From assembly GCA_021769525.1 (NCBI GenBank), contig JAETSQ010000009.1, positions 1 through 60,122 on the forward strand: DNA of 60,122 nt, written 5' to 3'. A program made the translations under genes and the position numbers. This DNA is from Oscillospiraceae bacterium. GTDB lineage: Bacteria; Bacillota; Clostridia; Oscillospirales; Ruminococcaceae. Positions 8,231-16,435 of this stretch are shown one piece after another (position 1 is the first letter of the stretch; each line of letters begins with the position of its first letter). The notes under the pieces were generated by a model. That model had not been told where the DNA came from, made no database searches, and was given only the letters and a program-made list of their open reading frames with translations.

Positions 8231-8321
8231 CCAAACTCACCCCTTTTCAGAGCCTATTTAGGCTCTCTTAGGGAGAGTATGGGCCGGGACGGAGCGGGAT
8301 AAACATCCCCCGGCGAACGCC

Positions 8322-8350
8322 TTGACGAACCGGAAAAACCCCCGTATAAT
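8322..8350 (+). promoter_or_regulatory. Promoter of the NusG-II protein gene
   Basis: TTGACG (8322-8327), 17 bases, TATAAT (8345-8350): near-consensus vegetative promoter, 51 bases before the start codon. Confidence 0.85.
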
Positions 8351-8401
8351 TTTAAGGAGCTGCCGGTTCTTCCCGGCAAGATCCCTCCCGGAGGTAAAAG
8401 C

Positions 8402-8761
8402 ATGAAGGAAAAAAAATTTCCCCTGCGGCTGGTGCTGTGGCTGGTCATCGGGGCGGCGCTGGCGGCCTCCCTCCTGTGGCTGGCCCGGCCCCAGGACACA
8501 GCGGGACACCTCACCGCCGTCATCTCGGTGGACGGGCAGACCGTCCGCACCCTGGACCTCACCACCGCGAAGGACCAGGAGTTCTCCATCCTGGATGAGA
8601 CGGGGCTGCCCATCACCTTCCAGGTGCGGGACCACGCCATCCGCTTCCTCTCCTCCGACTGCCCGGACAAGATCTGCGTCAACACAGGCTTTCTCCGGGG
8701 TGACCTGGATGTTGCCAGCTGCCTGCCCAACCGCACCAGCCTCTTCGTCACTGCGGAATAG
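8402..8761 (+). CDS. NusG domain II-containing membrane-anchored protein
   Basis: 119 aa, ATG with GGAGG seven bases upstream. One N-terminal membrane segment (residues 8-27) is followed by a small extracytoplasmic domain with the block SSDCPDKICVNTGFL, characteristic of the stand-alone NusG domain II family (Pfam NusG_II) of Firmicutes. The two cysteines are conserved in that family. The role is not known; in relatives it often neighbours heptaprenyl diphosphate synthase component I or flavin-transfer genes, which are absent here. It has its own promoter and terminator. Confidence 0.85.
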   Translation: MKEKKFPLRLVLWLVIGAALAASLLWLARPQDTAGHLTAVISVDGQTVRTLDLTTAKDQEFSILDETGLPITFQVRDHAIRFLSSDCPDKICVNTGFLRGDLDVASCLPNRTSLFVTAE

Positions 8762-8793
8762 GGGAAACTTTCCCCGCCGGTCGCGGCGGGCAC

Positions 8794-8832
8794 AGCTTGC
8801 CGAAAAGTCTTTTCGGCAAGCTGAAGATTTTT
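8794..8832 (+). terminator. Terminator after the NusG-II protein gene
   Basis: AGCTTGCCGAAAA and TTTTCGGCAAGCT form a perfect 13-bp stem with a three-base loop, followed by GAAGATTTTT. Confidence 0.85.
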
Positions 8833-8903
8833 CCGCCCCTGCATCGTTTTAGTGTTCAGCGGGAAAAATATCCCTGGAACACGGAAAAAAGGACGGTGCG
8901 CGT

Positions 8904-9617
8904 ATGGCCCATCTCATTGAGGTAAAGAACGTTTATAAAATTTACAACCCTGGGGAAAACGAGGTGCGGGCCCTGGACGGGGTCTCCCTGACGGTGGACC
9001 ACGGGGAATTTGTGGCCATCATCGGCCAGTCCGGCTCCGGCAAATCCACCCTGATGAATATGCTGGGGTGCCTGGACGTCTGCACCAGCGGGGAGTACCG
9101 CATCAACGGCCAGGATGTCTCCCACCTTTCCGACGATGACCTCTCGGAGATCCGCAACAACGAGATCGGCTTCATCTTCCAGGGCTTCAACCTCATCCCC
9201 AGCCTCAACGCCCTGGAGAACGTGGAGCTGCCCCTCATCTACCGGGGCATCGGCCGGGAGCAGCGGCGGCGGCTCTCCGAGGCGGCCCTCCGGAAGGTGG
9301 GGCTGGAAAAGCGGATGGACCACCGCCCGGCGGAGATGTCCGGCGGCCAGCAGCAGCGTGTGGCCATCGCCAGGGCCATCGCCGCGGCCCCGCCGGTGAT
9401 CCTGGCCGATGAGCCCACCGGCAACCTGGATAAGCGCTCCGGGGCGGATGTGATGGAGATCCTCCGGGGGCTGTGGCGGGAGGGGCGCACCGTCATCCTC
9501 ATCACCCACGACCCGAAGATCGCCGAGAGCGCCCGGCGGGTGGTGACCATCTCGGACGGAAAGATCATCGGCGACGAGACCAAGGCCGATGCCGAAATGG
9601 CGGCCAAAGTCGGATGA
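8904..9617 (+). CDS. ABC transporter ATP-binding protein, MacB/LolD type
   Basis: 237 aa. Cytoplasmic ATPase that would power a FtsX/MacB-like permease. Walker A GQSGSGKST (near residue 40), Q-loop FQGFNLIPSLNALENV typical of MacB/LolD, signature MSGGQQQRVAIARAI, Walker B VILADEPTGNLD and switch histidine ITHD are all present. No permease gene is next to it: the gene is bounded by a terminator on each side, so the partner must be encoded elsewhere or the ATPase acts with several permeases. Confidence 0.92.
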   Translation: MAHLIEVKNVYKIYNPGENEVRALDGVSLTVDHGEFVAIIGQSGSGKSTLMNMLGCLDVCTSGEYRINGQDVSHLSDDDLSEIRNNEIGFIFQGFNLIPSLNALENVELPLIYRGIGREQRRRLSEAALRKVGLEKRMDHRPAEMSGGQQQRVAIARAIAAAPPVILADEPTGNLDKRSGADVMEILRGLWREGRTVILITHDPKIAESARRVVTISDGKIIGDETKADAEMAAKVG

Positions 9618-9633
9618 AAAGGGCACAAAACAG

Positions 9634-9668
9634 CCCCCGGAGGGAAACCTCCGGGGGTTGTGGTTTTT
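9634..9668 (+). terminator. Terminator of the ABC ATPase gene
   Basis: CCCCCGGAGG/CCTCCGGGGG 10-bp perfect stem with GAAA loop, followed by TTGTGGTTTTT. Confidence 0.9.
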
Positions 9669-9688
9669 GCGGGACGGGGAAAATCATA

Positions 9689-9862
9689 CGAAAAACCAAT
9701 TAAAACAAGATAAATTCCTATAAAATTGGTTTTTCGATGAGACGGGGCGGCGCGAAGCGACGCCAGCCTCGGCCCAAAGGAACGGGCCTCGGCAGACCTG
9801 ACGGGAGTATGTCAGGCCAGCACGCGAAGCGTGCGTATCGCCGACTTTTAGTCGGTGATTCG
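9689..9862. other. Inverted repeat and row of short hairpins downstream of glyS
   Basis: CGAAAAACCAATT (9689-9701) is perfectly inverted at 9724-9736. Then come CCTGAC/GTCAGG (9797-9816), CACGC/GCGTG (9821-9833) and CCGACT/AGTCGG (9841-9855), ending five bases before the glyS stop codon. One or more may terminate glyS on the minus strand; no clear T-run follows them there. Confidence 0.5.
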
Positions 9863-9864
9863 TA

Positions 9865-11241
9865 TCAGAACTCGATCTTCTTCGCGATATACCCCTCCAG
9901 CTCGCTGATGGGCATACGGACCTGGTCCATGGTGTCCCGGTCCCGGACGGTAACGCAGCCGTCGGTCTCGGAGTCAAAGTCGTAGGTGACACACATGGGG
10001 GTGCCGATCTCGTCCTGGCGGCGGTAGCGGCGGCCGATGGCCCCGGCCTCGTCGTAGTCCACCATAAACTTCTTGGCAAGGTCGGTGAAGATCTTCTGGG
10101 CGGGCTCCCGCAGCTTTTTGGAGAGGGGGAGGACGGCGGCCTTGTAGGGGGCCAGGGCGGGGTGGAAGCGCATCACGGTGCGGGTGTCGCCTCCCTCCAG
10201 GGTCTCCTCGTCGTAGGCGTCGCAGAGGAAGGCCAGGGTCACCCGGTCCGCCCCCAGGGAGGGCTCGATGACATAGGGGACGTACTTCTCGTTCGTCTCC
10301 GGGTCAAAGTACTCCATGCTCTTGCCGGAGTGCTCCTGGTGCTGGGTGAGGTCGTAGTCGGTGCGGTCGGCGATGCCCCACAGCTCCCCCCAGTCGAAGG
10401 GGAAGCGGTACTCAAAATCGGTGGTGGCCTTGGAGTAGAAGGACAGCTCCTCCTGGGCGTGGTCCCGCAGGCGCAGGTTCTCCTCCCGGAGCCCCAGGTC
10501 CAGGAGCCACCGGCGGCAGTAGTCCTTCCAGTAGGCGAACCATTCCAGATCGGTGCCGGGCTTACAGAAAAACTCCAGCTCCATCTGCTCAAACTCCCGG
10601 ATGCGGAAGATGAAGTTGCCGGGGGTGATCTCGTTGCGGAAGCTCTTGCCCACCTGGGCCACCCCGAAGGGGATCTTTTTGCGGCTGGTGCGCTGGATGT
10701 TCATAAAGTTCACAAAGATGCCCTGGGCGGTCTCCGGCCGGAGGTAGAGGGTGCTCTTACTGTCCTCGGTGGTGCCCTGGAAGGTCTGGAACATGAGGTT
10801 GAACTTGCGGATGCCGGTGAAGTTTTCCTTGCCGCAGTTGGGGCACTTGACGTGGTGCTCCGCCATAAAGGCCTCCATCCGGGCAAAGTCCCAGCCCTCC
10901 GGATTCGTGCCGGTCTGGTCCTCGATGAGCTGGTCGGCCCGGTGGCGGGTCTTGCACTCCTTGCAGTCCATCAGGGGGTCGGAAAATCCCCCCACGTGGC
11001 CGGAGGCCACCCAGACCTCCGGGTTCATGAGGATGGCGCTGTCCAGGCCCACGTTGTAGGGGCTCTCCTGGACGAACTTCTTCCACCAGGCCCGCTTCAC
11101 ATTGTTCTTGAACTCCACCCCCAGGGGGCCGTAATCCCAGGAGTTGGCAAGGCCGCCGTAGATCTCGCTGCCGGCGTAGACAAAGCCCCGGCCTTTGCAG
11201 AGGGCGATGATGGTATCCATGCTCTTTTGCGAATTTTCCAT
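9865..11241 (-). CDS. glyS: Glycyl-tRNA synthetase, single-chain alpha2 type
   Basis: 458 aa from ATG 11241, ten bases after GGAGG. Class II synthetase that charges tRNA-Gly. Residues 1-30 hold the opening [22 protein letters not shown]; motif 2 region is [29 protein letters not shown]; motif 3 lies around [14 protein letters not shown]. The C-terminal anticodon-binding domain spans from about residue 350. This is the homodimeric form, not the GlyQ/GlyS tetramer. A strong promoter sits only 36 bases upstream, so there is no room for a T-box leader. Confidence 0.97.
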   Translation of the reverse strand: MENSQKSMDTIIALCKGRGFVYAGSEIYGGLANSWDYGPLGVEFKNNVKRAWWKKFVQESPYNVGLDSAILMNPEVWVASGHVGGFSDPLMDCKECKTRHRADQLIEDQTGTNPEGWDFARMEAFMAEHHVKCPNCGKENFTGIRKFNLMFQTFQGTTEDSKSTLYLRPETAQGIFVNFMNIQRTSRKKIPFGVAQVGKSFRNEITPGNFIFRIREFEQMELEFFCKPGTDLEWFAYWKDYCRRWLLDLGLREENLRLRDHAQEELSFYSKATTDFEYRFPFDWGELWGIADRTDYDLTQHQEHSGKSMEYFDPETNEKYVPYVIEPSLGADRVTLAFLCDAYDEETLEGGDTRTVMRFHPALAPYKAAVLPLSKKLREPAQKIFTDLAKKFMVDYDEAGAIGRRYRRQDEIGTPMCVTYDFDSETDGCVTVRDRDTMDQVRMPISELEGYIAKKIEF

Positions 11242-11283
11242 CGAGACAAAACCTCCAGACAAAGTATCGTTTTTACCGCTACT

Positions 11284-11312
11284 ATTGTACTTGTCCCGGC
11301 GGGTAAAGTCAA
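11284..11312 (-). promoter_or_regulatory. glyS promoter
   Basis: Minus strand TTGACT (11312-11307), 17 bases, TACAAT (11289-11284). The predicted leader of about 36 bases carries only the GGAGG site. Confidence 0.85.
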
Positions 11313-11421
11313 GGTGCAGATTTGGGGGGGAGTGTCCGGAGGATTTGAACCGCCCCTGTTTTTATGCTATACTTTTTTGGAAAAGGCGGCAGCTTTCGCC
11401 ACGGGACGGGAGGGAAAGCAG

Positions 11422-12372
11422 ATGGACAGGAGCACCGGAGGGAAGGGCCCCACTATAAAGCCGGTGTGGGCGGTGGCGTTTGCCGCGGCACTGCTGCTCT
11501 TTTTGGGGATTTGGGCCCTGCCCCGGCCCATGACGGACGCCCGCGCCAAGGAGCTGGCGGAAAGAGCCCTGGCAGAGGGCCGTCTTGCGCTGCCGGAAGG
11601 CGGCGATTTTTCCGGCTCTGTGTTTACGGTGCGGGAACCCCTCCAAGGCGGCTTATCAAAAGAGTACCATCTGGTCTCCGCTACGGAGAAGGGGCTGACC
11701 GGCTGGTTTCTCCTCACCGAACAGCCGGGAGGCAGGGGAGACTTCTTCTATCTGGGGCAGTCCTTCGGCGATGAGGCAGCCTTCTATGTGGCGGACATCG
11801 GCGGGGAGTGGGGGGATACCCTCATCGCCAACATCCCCACCATTGGCACCGGCCAGACCGGCCCCTACCACGAAAGCGCCCTCTACGCCCTGGAAAAGGA
11901 CGGGCCGCGGGCGATCTACTGCTCCGGCTTTTTTCTGGAGCCGGTGGGCAAAATCGACACCGGCTTCCGGCTCTCCGCCTTGGAACGGGGCTCTGTGGTG
12001 GTGGAAAACCTCCACACGGGGAAGGCGGACCGTGTCGGGCTGGGCATCGTCCCCCAGGAGACCCTGGAGCATATATACGCCCGGTCCGGGGACCAGTGCC
12101 CCTTCACCTTCACCTACGCCGGCGACTGGAACAACTTCCTTGCCTTTGAGCCGGCGGATACAGACGGCGATGGGATCTGTGAGCTCCTTGCCTGGGGGAA
12201 TAGTTTCCTCTCCTCCCCCGCCGTCCCCGGCAGCCTGAATATCGGCGCCTTTTTCACCGTCCTGAAGTACGACCCCGCCGCCCAGGGGCTGTATGTGGTG
12301 GATTCCGGCTTTTGGGACCGCTACAACAGCAATGAGACCCTGGAGGAATACGCGGCGGGCTGGTGGAAGTGA
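11422..12372 (+). CDS. Membrane-anchored extracellular protein with a calcium-loop-like motif
   Basis: 316 aa from ATG 11422, preceded by GGGAGGGAAAG. One membrane segment at residues 14-34 (VWAVAFAAALLLFLGIWAL), then an extracytoplasmic domain. Near residue 252 the motif DTDGDGICELLAWG resembles the Ca-binding loop of FG-GAP/VCBS-like repeats that often ends in E-L, so the domain may be a partial beta-propeller or an EF-like loop. No family is recognised. It is monocistronic, divergent from glyS and followed by a GC-rich terminator. Confidence 0.75.
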   Translation: MDRSTGGKGPTIKPVWAVAFAAALLLFLGIWALPRPMTDARAKELAERALAEGRLALPEGGDFSGSVFTVREPLQGGLSKEYHLVSATEKGLTGWFLLTEQPGGRGDFFYLGQSFGDEAAFYVADIGGEWGDTLIANIPTIGTGQTGPYHESALYALEKDGPRAIYCSGFFLEPVGKIDTGFRLSALERGSVVVENLHTGKADRVGLGIVPQETLEHIYARSGDQCPFTFTYAGDWNNFLAFEPADTDGDGICELLAWGNSFLSSPAVPGSLNIGAFFTVLKYDPAAQGLYVVDSGFWDRYNSNETLEEYAAGWWK

Positions 12373-12410
12373 GGCCCCCGGCGGCCTGTCTGGGCCGGCC
12401 GGTTTTTTTA
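12373..12410 (+). terminator. Terminator after the 316-aa protein gene
   Basis: CCGGCGGCC pairs with GGCCGGCCGG around a short loop and is followed by seven T residues and ATTT. Confidence 0.75.
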
Positions 12411-12671
12411 TTTCGCAAGTTTATAAAGCATATACTGGTTCAGGCTGACGCCCTCCATCTCGGCGGCTTCTTTCAGCTCCCGGTGAAGGCTGCGGGGAAT
12501 GCGGAGGACCAGCTTACCGCTGTACCCCTCCAGGCTCCGCTTGAACTCCTCCAAAGTGGTGGTCGTACCGTCATCCATCTCTTCCGCCTCGGCAAGCATG
12601 GCACGGTCCAGTTCGTCCGGTTCCTCAACCGGAAGCTGCTTCAGCTTTGCCTCAAACTCTCTCCGATCCAT
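12408..12671 (-). CDS. Antitoxin with HicB-like ribbon-helix-helix C-terminus
   Basis: 87 aa. The N-terminal half is acidic, as expected for the toxin-neutralising part. The C-terminal 36 residues (GKLVLRIPRSLHRELKEAAE followed by MEGVSLNQYMLYKLAK) are a ribbon-helix-helix DNA-binding domain of the HicB/Arc type. The ATG overlaps the TAA of the toxin gene by one base, so translation is coupled and the toxin comes first. It probably represses the shared promoter through the palindrome at 12950-12967. Confidence 0.85.
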   Translation of the reverse strand: MDRREFEAKLKQLPVEEPDELDRAMLAEAEEMDDGTTTTLEEFKRSLEGYSGKLVLRIPRSLHRELKEAAEMEGVSLNQYMLYKLAK

Positions 12672-12925
12672 TACCGATACCTCCGATACTTGATATTTGT
12701 TCTTGTGTCGATCGCCTCTACAATGATAATCTCCCCGCCGCTGTATGCGAATATGATCCTATAGTGGGCGATTTTGAAACGGAATAGGTTCTTCTTGGGA
12801 TTGATACAAACAATATCGCCGTCCAGTTCCTTCAATTTTTCCAGGGCGCGGGTCAGCTTTTCCCGTGTGTTGGCATCCACACTTGCAAGGTATTTCTGCG
12901 GCTGCTTTTTCAGGCGCAGCTCCAT
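12671..12925 (-). CDS. RelE/ParE-family toxin
   Basis: 84 aa from ATG 12925, nine bases after AAGGA; longer in-frame versions would run into the promoter. A RelE-type small toxin: N-terminal helices (MELRLKKQPQKYLASVDANT then REKLTRALEKLKEL), then strands with FRFKIAHYRIIFAYSGGEIIIVEAID and a basic tail, the arrangement of type II mRNA interferases or gyrase inhibitors. Which of the two it is cannot be told from sequence. Partner antitoxin follows directly. Confidence 0.85.
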   Translation of the reverse strand: MELRLKKQPQKYLASVDANTREKLTRALEKLKELDGDIVCINPKKNLFRFKIAHYRIIFAYSGGEIIIVEAIDTRTNIKYRRYR

Positions 12926-12947
12926 AACGTCACATCCTTCTGCCATT

Positions 12948-12976
12948 ATAGTATCATATGCGATACTGTTTGTCAA
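12948..12976 (-). promoter_or_regulatory. Promoter and operator of the toxin-antitoxin pair
   Basis: Minus strand TTGACA (12976-12971), 17 bases, TACTAT (12953-12948). The inverted repeat AGTATC-N6-GATACT (12950-12967) fills the spacer, which is the expected position for autoregulation by the ribbon-helix-helix antitoxin. Confidence 0.8.
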
Positions 12977-12979
12977 GAT

Positions 12980-13018
12980 GCCCCCGGCAAACCGATACCG
13001 GCCGCCGGGGGCTTTTGT
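12980..13018. terminator. GC-rich hairpin at the end of the pyr operon
   Basis: GCCCCCGGC (12980-12988) pairs with GCCGGGGGC (13004-13012). The T-rich tail is on the plus strand, so it is ideal for rightward RNA only, but it may also stop the leftward pyr transcript. Confidence 0.5.
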
Positions 13019-13042
13019 TTTCACCTGTTGCCCTTTTCCGCA

Positions 13043-14143
13043 TCAGGGGGTATACTCCGCCTCGCAGTAGAGGCAGCGGTACCCTTTCCCCTCCGGTCCG
13101 GCGGGAAGAAAGCGCTGGGGCAGTCCCTGCTCGGTGGTGGTGATGCAGTGGGGATTTTGGCAGACCGCGCCGGGGAGGGTGTTCTCCGGGAAATGGGGAT
13201 GGCCCTTATCCGGTACGGCCTTGCCCTTCCCGCTTTCCTCCAGCAGCTTTAAGATCAGGGCCATGCGGATATACCGCCCGTAGTAGGCCTGGCGGAAGTA
13301 GCAGGCCCGCGGGTCCTCATCCACCGCCGGGTCGATCTCGTTGACCCGCGGCAGGGGGTGCATGACGATCATATCCCCCCTGGCCAGGGCCATCTTCTCC
13401 GGGGTGAGGATGTAGCTGTCCTTCAGGCGTTGGTACTCCTCCTCGCTGGCAAAGCGCTCCCGCTGGATGCGGGTCATGTAAAGGATGTCCAGCTCCCCCA
13501 TGGCCTCCTCCAGGGAGCGGCACTCCCGGCAGGGGATGCCCTTTGCGTCGATGTACCGGTCCTTCTCCAGGGCGGGGAGGGCCAGCTCCTGGGGGGAGAT
13601 GAGGACGAACCGCACCCCGGCGTACCGGGACATGGCCTCGATGAGGGAGTGGACGGTGCGGCCGAACTTCAGGTCCCCGCAGAGACCGACCGTCAGCCCC
13701 TCAAAGCGGCCCTTCTCGTGGCGGATGGTGAGGAGGTCGGTGAGGGTCTGGGTGGGATGCCAGTGGCCCCCGTCCCCCCCGTTGATGATGGGCACCCTTG
13801 TGTGCTCCGCGGCGATGAGGGGCGCCCCCTCCTTGGGGTGGCGCATGGCGATGATGTCGGCGTAGGCGCTGACCACCGCGATGGTGTCCGCCACGCTCTC
13901 CCCCTTGCGGGCGGAGCTGGAGGAGGAATCGGAGAAGCCCAGCACCCGGCCCCCCAGCCCCAGCATGGCCGATTCAAAGCTGAGGCGGGTGCGGGTGGAG
14001 GGTTCAAAGAAGAGGGTGGCCAGTATCTTTCCCCGGCAGGCGTCCCCGTACTTTTCCGGGTCTTCCATAATGTCATCGGCGGTGGCGATGAGGCGGTCGA
14101 TCTCCTCCGCCGTCAGGTCCAGGATGTTCAGCAGATGGCGCAT
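13043..14143 (-). CDS. pyrB: Aspartate carbamoyltransferase with C-terminal PyrI-like zinc domain
   Basis: 366 aa. Second step of pyrimidine synthesis: carbamoyl phosphate plus aspartate to carbamoyl aspartate. Carbamoyl-phosphate loop [12 protein letters not shown] and the 80s loop with [12 protein letters not shown] are present, then [12 protein letters not shown] and the aspartate-site block [11 protein letters not shown]. The catalytic domain ends near residue 305; the extra 60 residues contain C-X4-C ... C-X2-C ([14 protein letters not shown] near 326, RCLYCEAEY near the end), as in the zinc domain of the regulatory chain PyrI. The nucleotide-binding half of PyrI is absent, so allosteric control by CTP is not expected. 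Last gene of the pyr operon. Confidence 0.95.
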   Translation of the reverse strand: MRHLLNILDLTAEEIDRLIATADDIMEDPEKYGDACRGKILATLFFEPSTRTRLSFESAMLGLGGRVLGFSDSSSSSARKGESVADTIAVVSAYADIIAMRHPKEGAPLIAAEHTRVPIINGGDGGHWHPTQTLTDLLTIRHEKGRFEGLTVGLCGDLKFGRTVHSLIEAMSRYAGVRFVLISPQELALPALEKDRYIDAKGIPCRECRSLEEAMGELDILYMTRIQRERFASEEEYQRLKDSYILTPEKMALARGDMIVMHPLPRVNEIDPAVDEDPRACYFRQAYYGRYIRMALILKLLEESGKGKAVPDKGHPHFPENTLPGAVCQNPHCITTTEQGLPQRFLPAGPEGKGYRCLYCEAEYTP

Positions 14144-14160
14144 GGTGTCCCCCCTCCCCT

Positions 14161-14802
14161 TTACCTGCCGATCCAGCTCTCGTCGCCGGGGTCGTCCCGG
14201 AAGGCGATGAGCCGGGCCACATCCTCCGGGCGGATGTAGTTTTCCTCCGCGGCGATTTGGGCGATGACGTCAAAATTCGTGAGGCTGTGGTTTTCCACCC
14301 CGGCCTCCGCCAGGCGCTCCAGGCCCTTCCGCATCCCGTAGGTGAAGATGCTGGCGATGCCCAGCACCTGGGCCCCCGCCTCCCGGAGGACCTTCACCAC
14401 CTCGATGACGCTGCCCCCGGTGGAGATGAGGTCCTCCACCACCACCACCTTCTGGCCCGGCAGGAGGCGCCCCTCGATCTGGTTCTTGCGGCCGTGGTCC
14501 TTGGCCCCGCTGCGCACGTACCCCATGGGCAGGCCCATGAGGTGGGCGGTGATGGCGGCGTGGGCGATGCCGGCGGTGGAGGTGCCCATCAGGGCCTGGG
14601 CCTGGGGGTAATGGGTACGGATGATCTCCGCCAGCCCATTCTCCACATCCCCCCGCACCGCCGGGGCGGAGAGGGTGAGGCGGTTATCGCAGTACACCGG
14701 GCTCTTGATGCCGCTGGCCCAGGTGAAGGGCTCGTCCGGGCGGAAAAAGACCGCCCGGATGGAAAGCAGGTCTTTGGCGATGGTTTTTTGTAATTCTGTC
14801 AT
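14161..14802 (-). CDS. pyrE: Orotate phosphoribosyltransferase
   Basis: 213 aa, ATG with AGGAGG upstream. Joins orotate to PRPP to make orotidine monophosphate. The PRPP-binding signature [18 protein letters not shown] (near residue 115) and the flexible loop region [14 protein letters not shown] are intact. It sits 17 bases upstream of pyrB and 18 bases after pyrF in the same operon, whose products act in sequence. Confidence 0.96.
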   Translation of the reverse strand: MTELQKTIAKDLLSIRAVFFRPDEPFTWASGIKSPVYCDNRLTLSAPAVRGDVENGLAEIIRTHYPQAQALMGTSTAGIAHAAITAHLMGLPMGYVRSGAKDHGRKNQIEGRLLPGQKVVVVEDLISTGGSVIEVVKVLREAGAQVLGIASIFTYGMRKGLERLAEAGVENHSLTNFDVIAQIAAEENYIRPEDVARLIAFRDDPGDESWIGR

Positions 14803-14820
14803 ACCTTTTTTTCCTCCTGT

Positions 14821-15525
14821 TTAACCCACGAACTCCGCCACGCACCGGCGGTAGGCGGCCACCGGGTCTGCGGCGGCGGTGATGGGCCGCCCCACCACGA
14901 TGTAATCCGAGCCGATCTCCTTAGCCTCCTGGGGGGTCGTCACCCGCTTTTGGTCCCCGGCGTCCCCATCGGCAAAGCGCACCCCAGGGGTGACGGTGAG
15001 GAATCCCACCCCGCAGGTCTCCTTCACCTTGGCCGCCTCCAGGGGGGAGCACACCACCCCGTCCAGCCCCGCCTCCTTGGCCCGGCGGGCGTAGTGCATC
15101 ACCACCCGGTCTATGGGCTCATGGATGAGCAGGTCCCGCTCCATGCTCTGCTGGTCGGTGGAGGTGAGCTGGGTGACGGCGATGAGCAGGGGCCGGCTGC
15201 CGTCCGGCCGGGTGAGACCCTCCAGGGCCGCCTCCATCATGGCCGCCGTCCCCGCCGCGTGGAGGTTCACCAGATCCACATCCAGGCCGGAGAGCACCCG
15301 CATGGCCTTTCGCACCGTGTTGGGGATGTCGTGGAGCTTCAGGTCCAGGAAGATCTTGTGCCCCCGGCGCTTCAGCTCCCGGACGATCTCCGGTCCTTCG
15401 GCGTAGAAAAGCTCCATGCCGATCTTTACAAAGGGCCTTTCCGTCTCCCCGGCGAACCGGTCCAAAAAATCCAGGGTCTGCTGCCTGCCGGAAAAATCGC
15501 AGGCGATGATCACGTCTTTACCCAT
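14821..15525 (-). CDS. pyrF: Orotidine 5'-phosphate decarboxylase
   Basis: 234 aa. Last step of UMP synthesis. The catalytic Asp-Lys-x-x-Asp signature appears as FLDLKLHDIPNTV (near residue 60), and the C-terminal phosphate-binding block is YIVVGRPITAA. Short form (about 235 aa) typical of Gram-positive bacteria. It overlaps the 3' end of pyrD by 8 bases, indicating translational coupling. Confidence 0.96.
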   Translation of the reverse strand: MGKDVIIACDFSGRQQTLDFLDRFAGETERPFVKIGMELFYAEGPEIVRELKRRGHKIFLDLKLHDIPNTVRKAMRVLSGLDVDLVNLHAAGTAAMMEAALEGLTRPDGSRPLLIAVTQLTSTDQQSMERDLLIHEPIDRVVMHYARRAKEAGLDGVVCSPLEAAKVKETCGVGFLTVTPGVRFADGDAGDQKRVTTPQEAKEIGSDYIVVGRPITAAADPVAAYRRCVAEFVG

Positions 15526-16435
15526 GGTGCGCTCCTCCTATGATCTCTTCTAAGCTGTCCATCCCGTACCGCTCCATGGCGGCGGGAAGGTCCTCTATAA
15601 TTCTTTTGCAGGCCCAGGGGTCGATGAGGTTGGCCGTCCCCACCTGCACCGCCGCGGCCCCCGCCAACATCATCTCCAGGACGTCCTCCGCGGTGGAGAC
15701 GCCCCCCATGCCGATGACAGGGATCCTCACCGCCTCGCAGACCTGGTACACCATCCGCAGGGCCACCGGGAAGATCCCCGCCCCGGAGTAGCCCCCCATG
15801 CGGTTTGCGATGACCGGCCTGCGGGTCTTTAGGTCCACCCGCATCCCCAGCAGGGTGTTGATGAGGCAGAGACCGTCCGCCCCCGCTTCCTCGCAGGCTT
15901 TGGCGATGGGGACGATGTCGGTGACGTTGGGGCTGAGTTTTATGTACACCGGCTTTTTGGTCACCGCCTTCACCGCCTTCGTCACCTGGGCGGCAGCCTG
16001 GGGGCTCACCCCGAAGCTCATCCCGCCGTGGTCCACGTTGGGGCAGCTGACATTCACCTCCAGGATGCCCACCTGGTCCGAAGCGTCCAGGCGGCGGCAG
16101 GTCTCGGCGTATTCCTCCACCGAAAAGCCCCCCACGTTGGCGATGACCTTCTTCCGGTAAACCTTCGCCAGCCGGGGCAGCTCCACCGCCAGCACGTGGT
16201 CCACGCCGGGGTTCTGGAGACCCACCGAGTTGATGAGCCCTGCCGGGCACTCGGCGATGCGGGGGGTGGGGTTGCCGAACCGGGGCGCCAGGGTGGTGCC
16301 CTTAACGGAGAATGTCCCCAGGCAGTTGATGTCGTACAGCTCGGCAAACTCCAGGCCGTAGCCGAAGGTGCCGCTGGCGGGGATCACCGGGTTGTCCAGC
16401 TCCCAGCCGGAGAGGGTCACCCTTGTTCTTCCCAC
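15518..16435 (-). CDS. pyrD: Dihydroorotate dehydrogenase B, catalytic subunit
   Basis: 305 aa from GTG 16435, about seven bases after AAGGGGGG; the start lies inside the end of pyrK (19-base overlap). FMN protein that oxidises dihydroorotate, passing electrons to PyrK and NAD. NPVIPASGTFGYG, the active-site cysteine block VNVSCPNVDHGG and FMN-binding IGMGGVSTAEDVLEM are present. Class 1B is shown by the neighbouring pyrK. Confidence 0.95.
   Translation of the reverse strand: MGRTRVTLSGWELDNPVIPASGTFGYGLEFAELYDINCLGTFSVKGTTLAPRFGNPTPRIAECPAGLINSVGLQNPGVDHVLAVELPRLAKVYRKKVIANVGGFSVEEYAETCRRLDASDQVGILEVNVSCPNVDHGGMSFGVSPQAAAQVTKAVKAVTKKPVYIKLSPNVTDIVPIAKACEEAGADGLCLINTLLGMRVDLKTRRPVIANRMGGYSGAGIFPVALRMVYQVCEAVRIPVIGMGGVSTAEDVLEMMLAGAAAVQVGTANLIDPWACKRIIEDLPAAMERYGMDSLEEIIGGAHHG

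Noticed and set aside
11330-11375. tRNA-like piece on the minus strand (GGTTCAAATCCTCC and GGACACT)
   Set aside because: It resembles a T-arm and acceptor end, but no D-arm or anticodon arm is found upstream and the T-stem has one mismatch. At most a decayed tRNA fragment.
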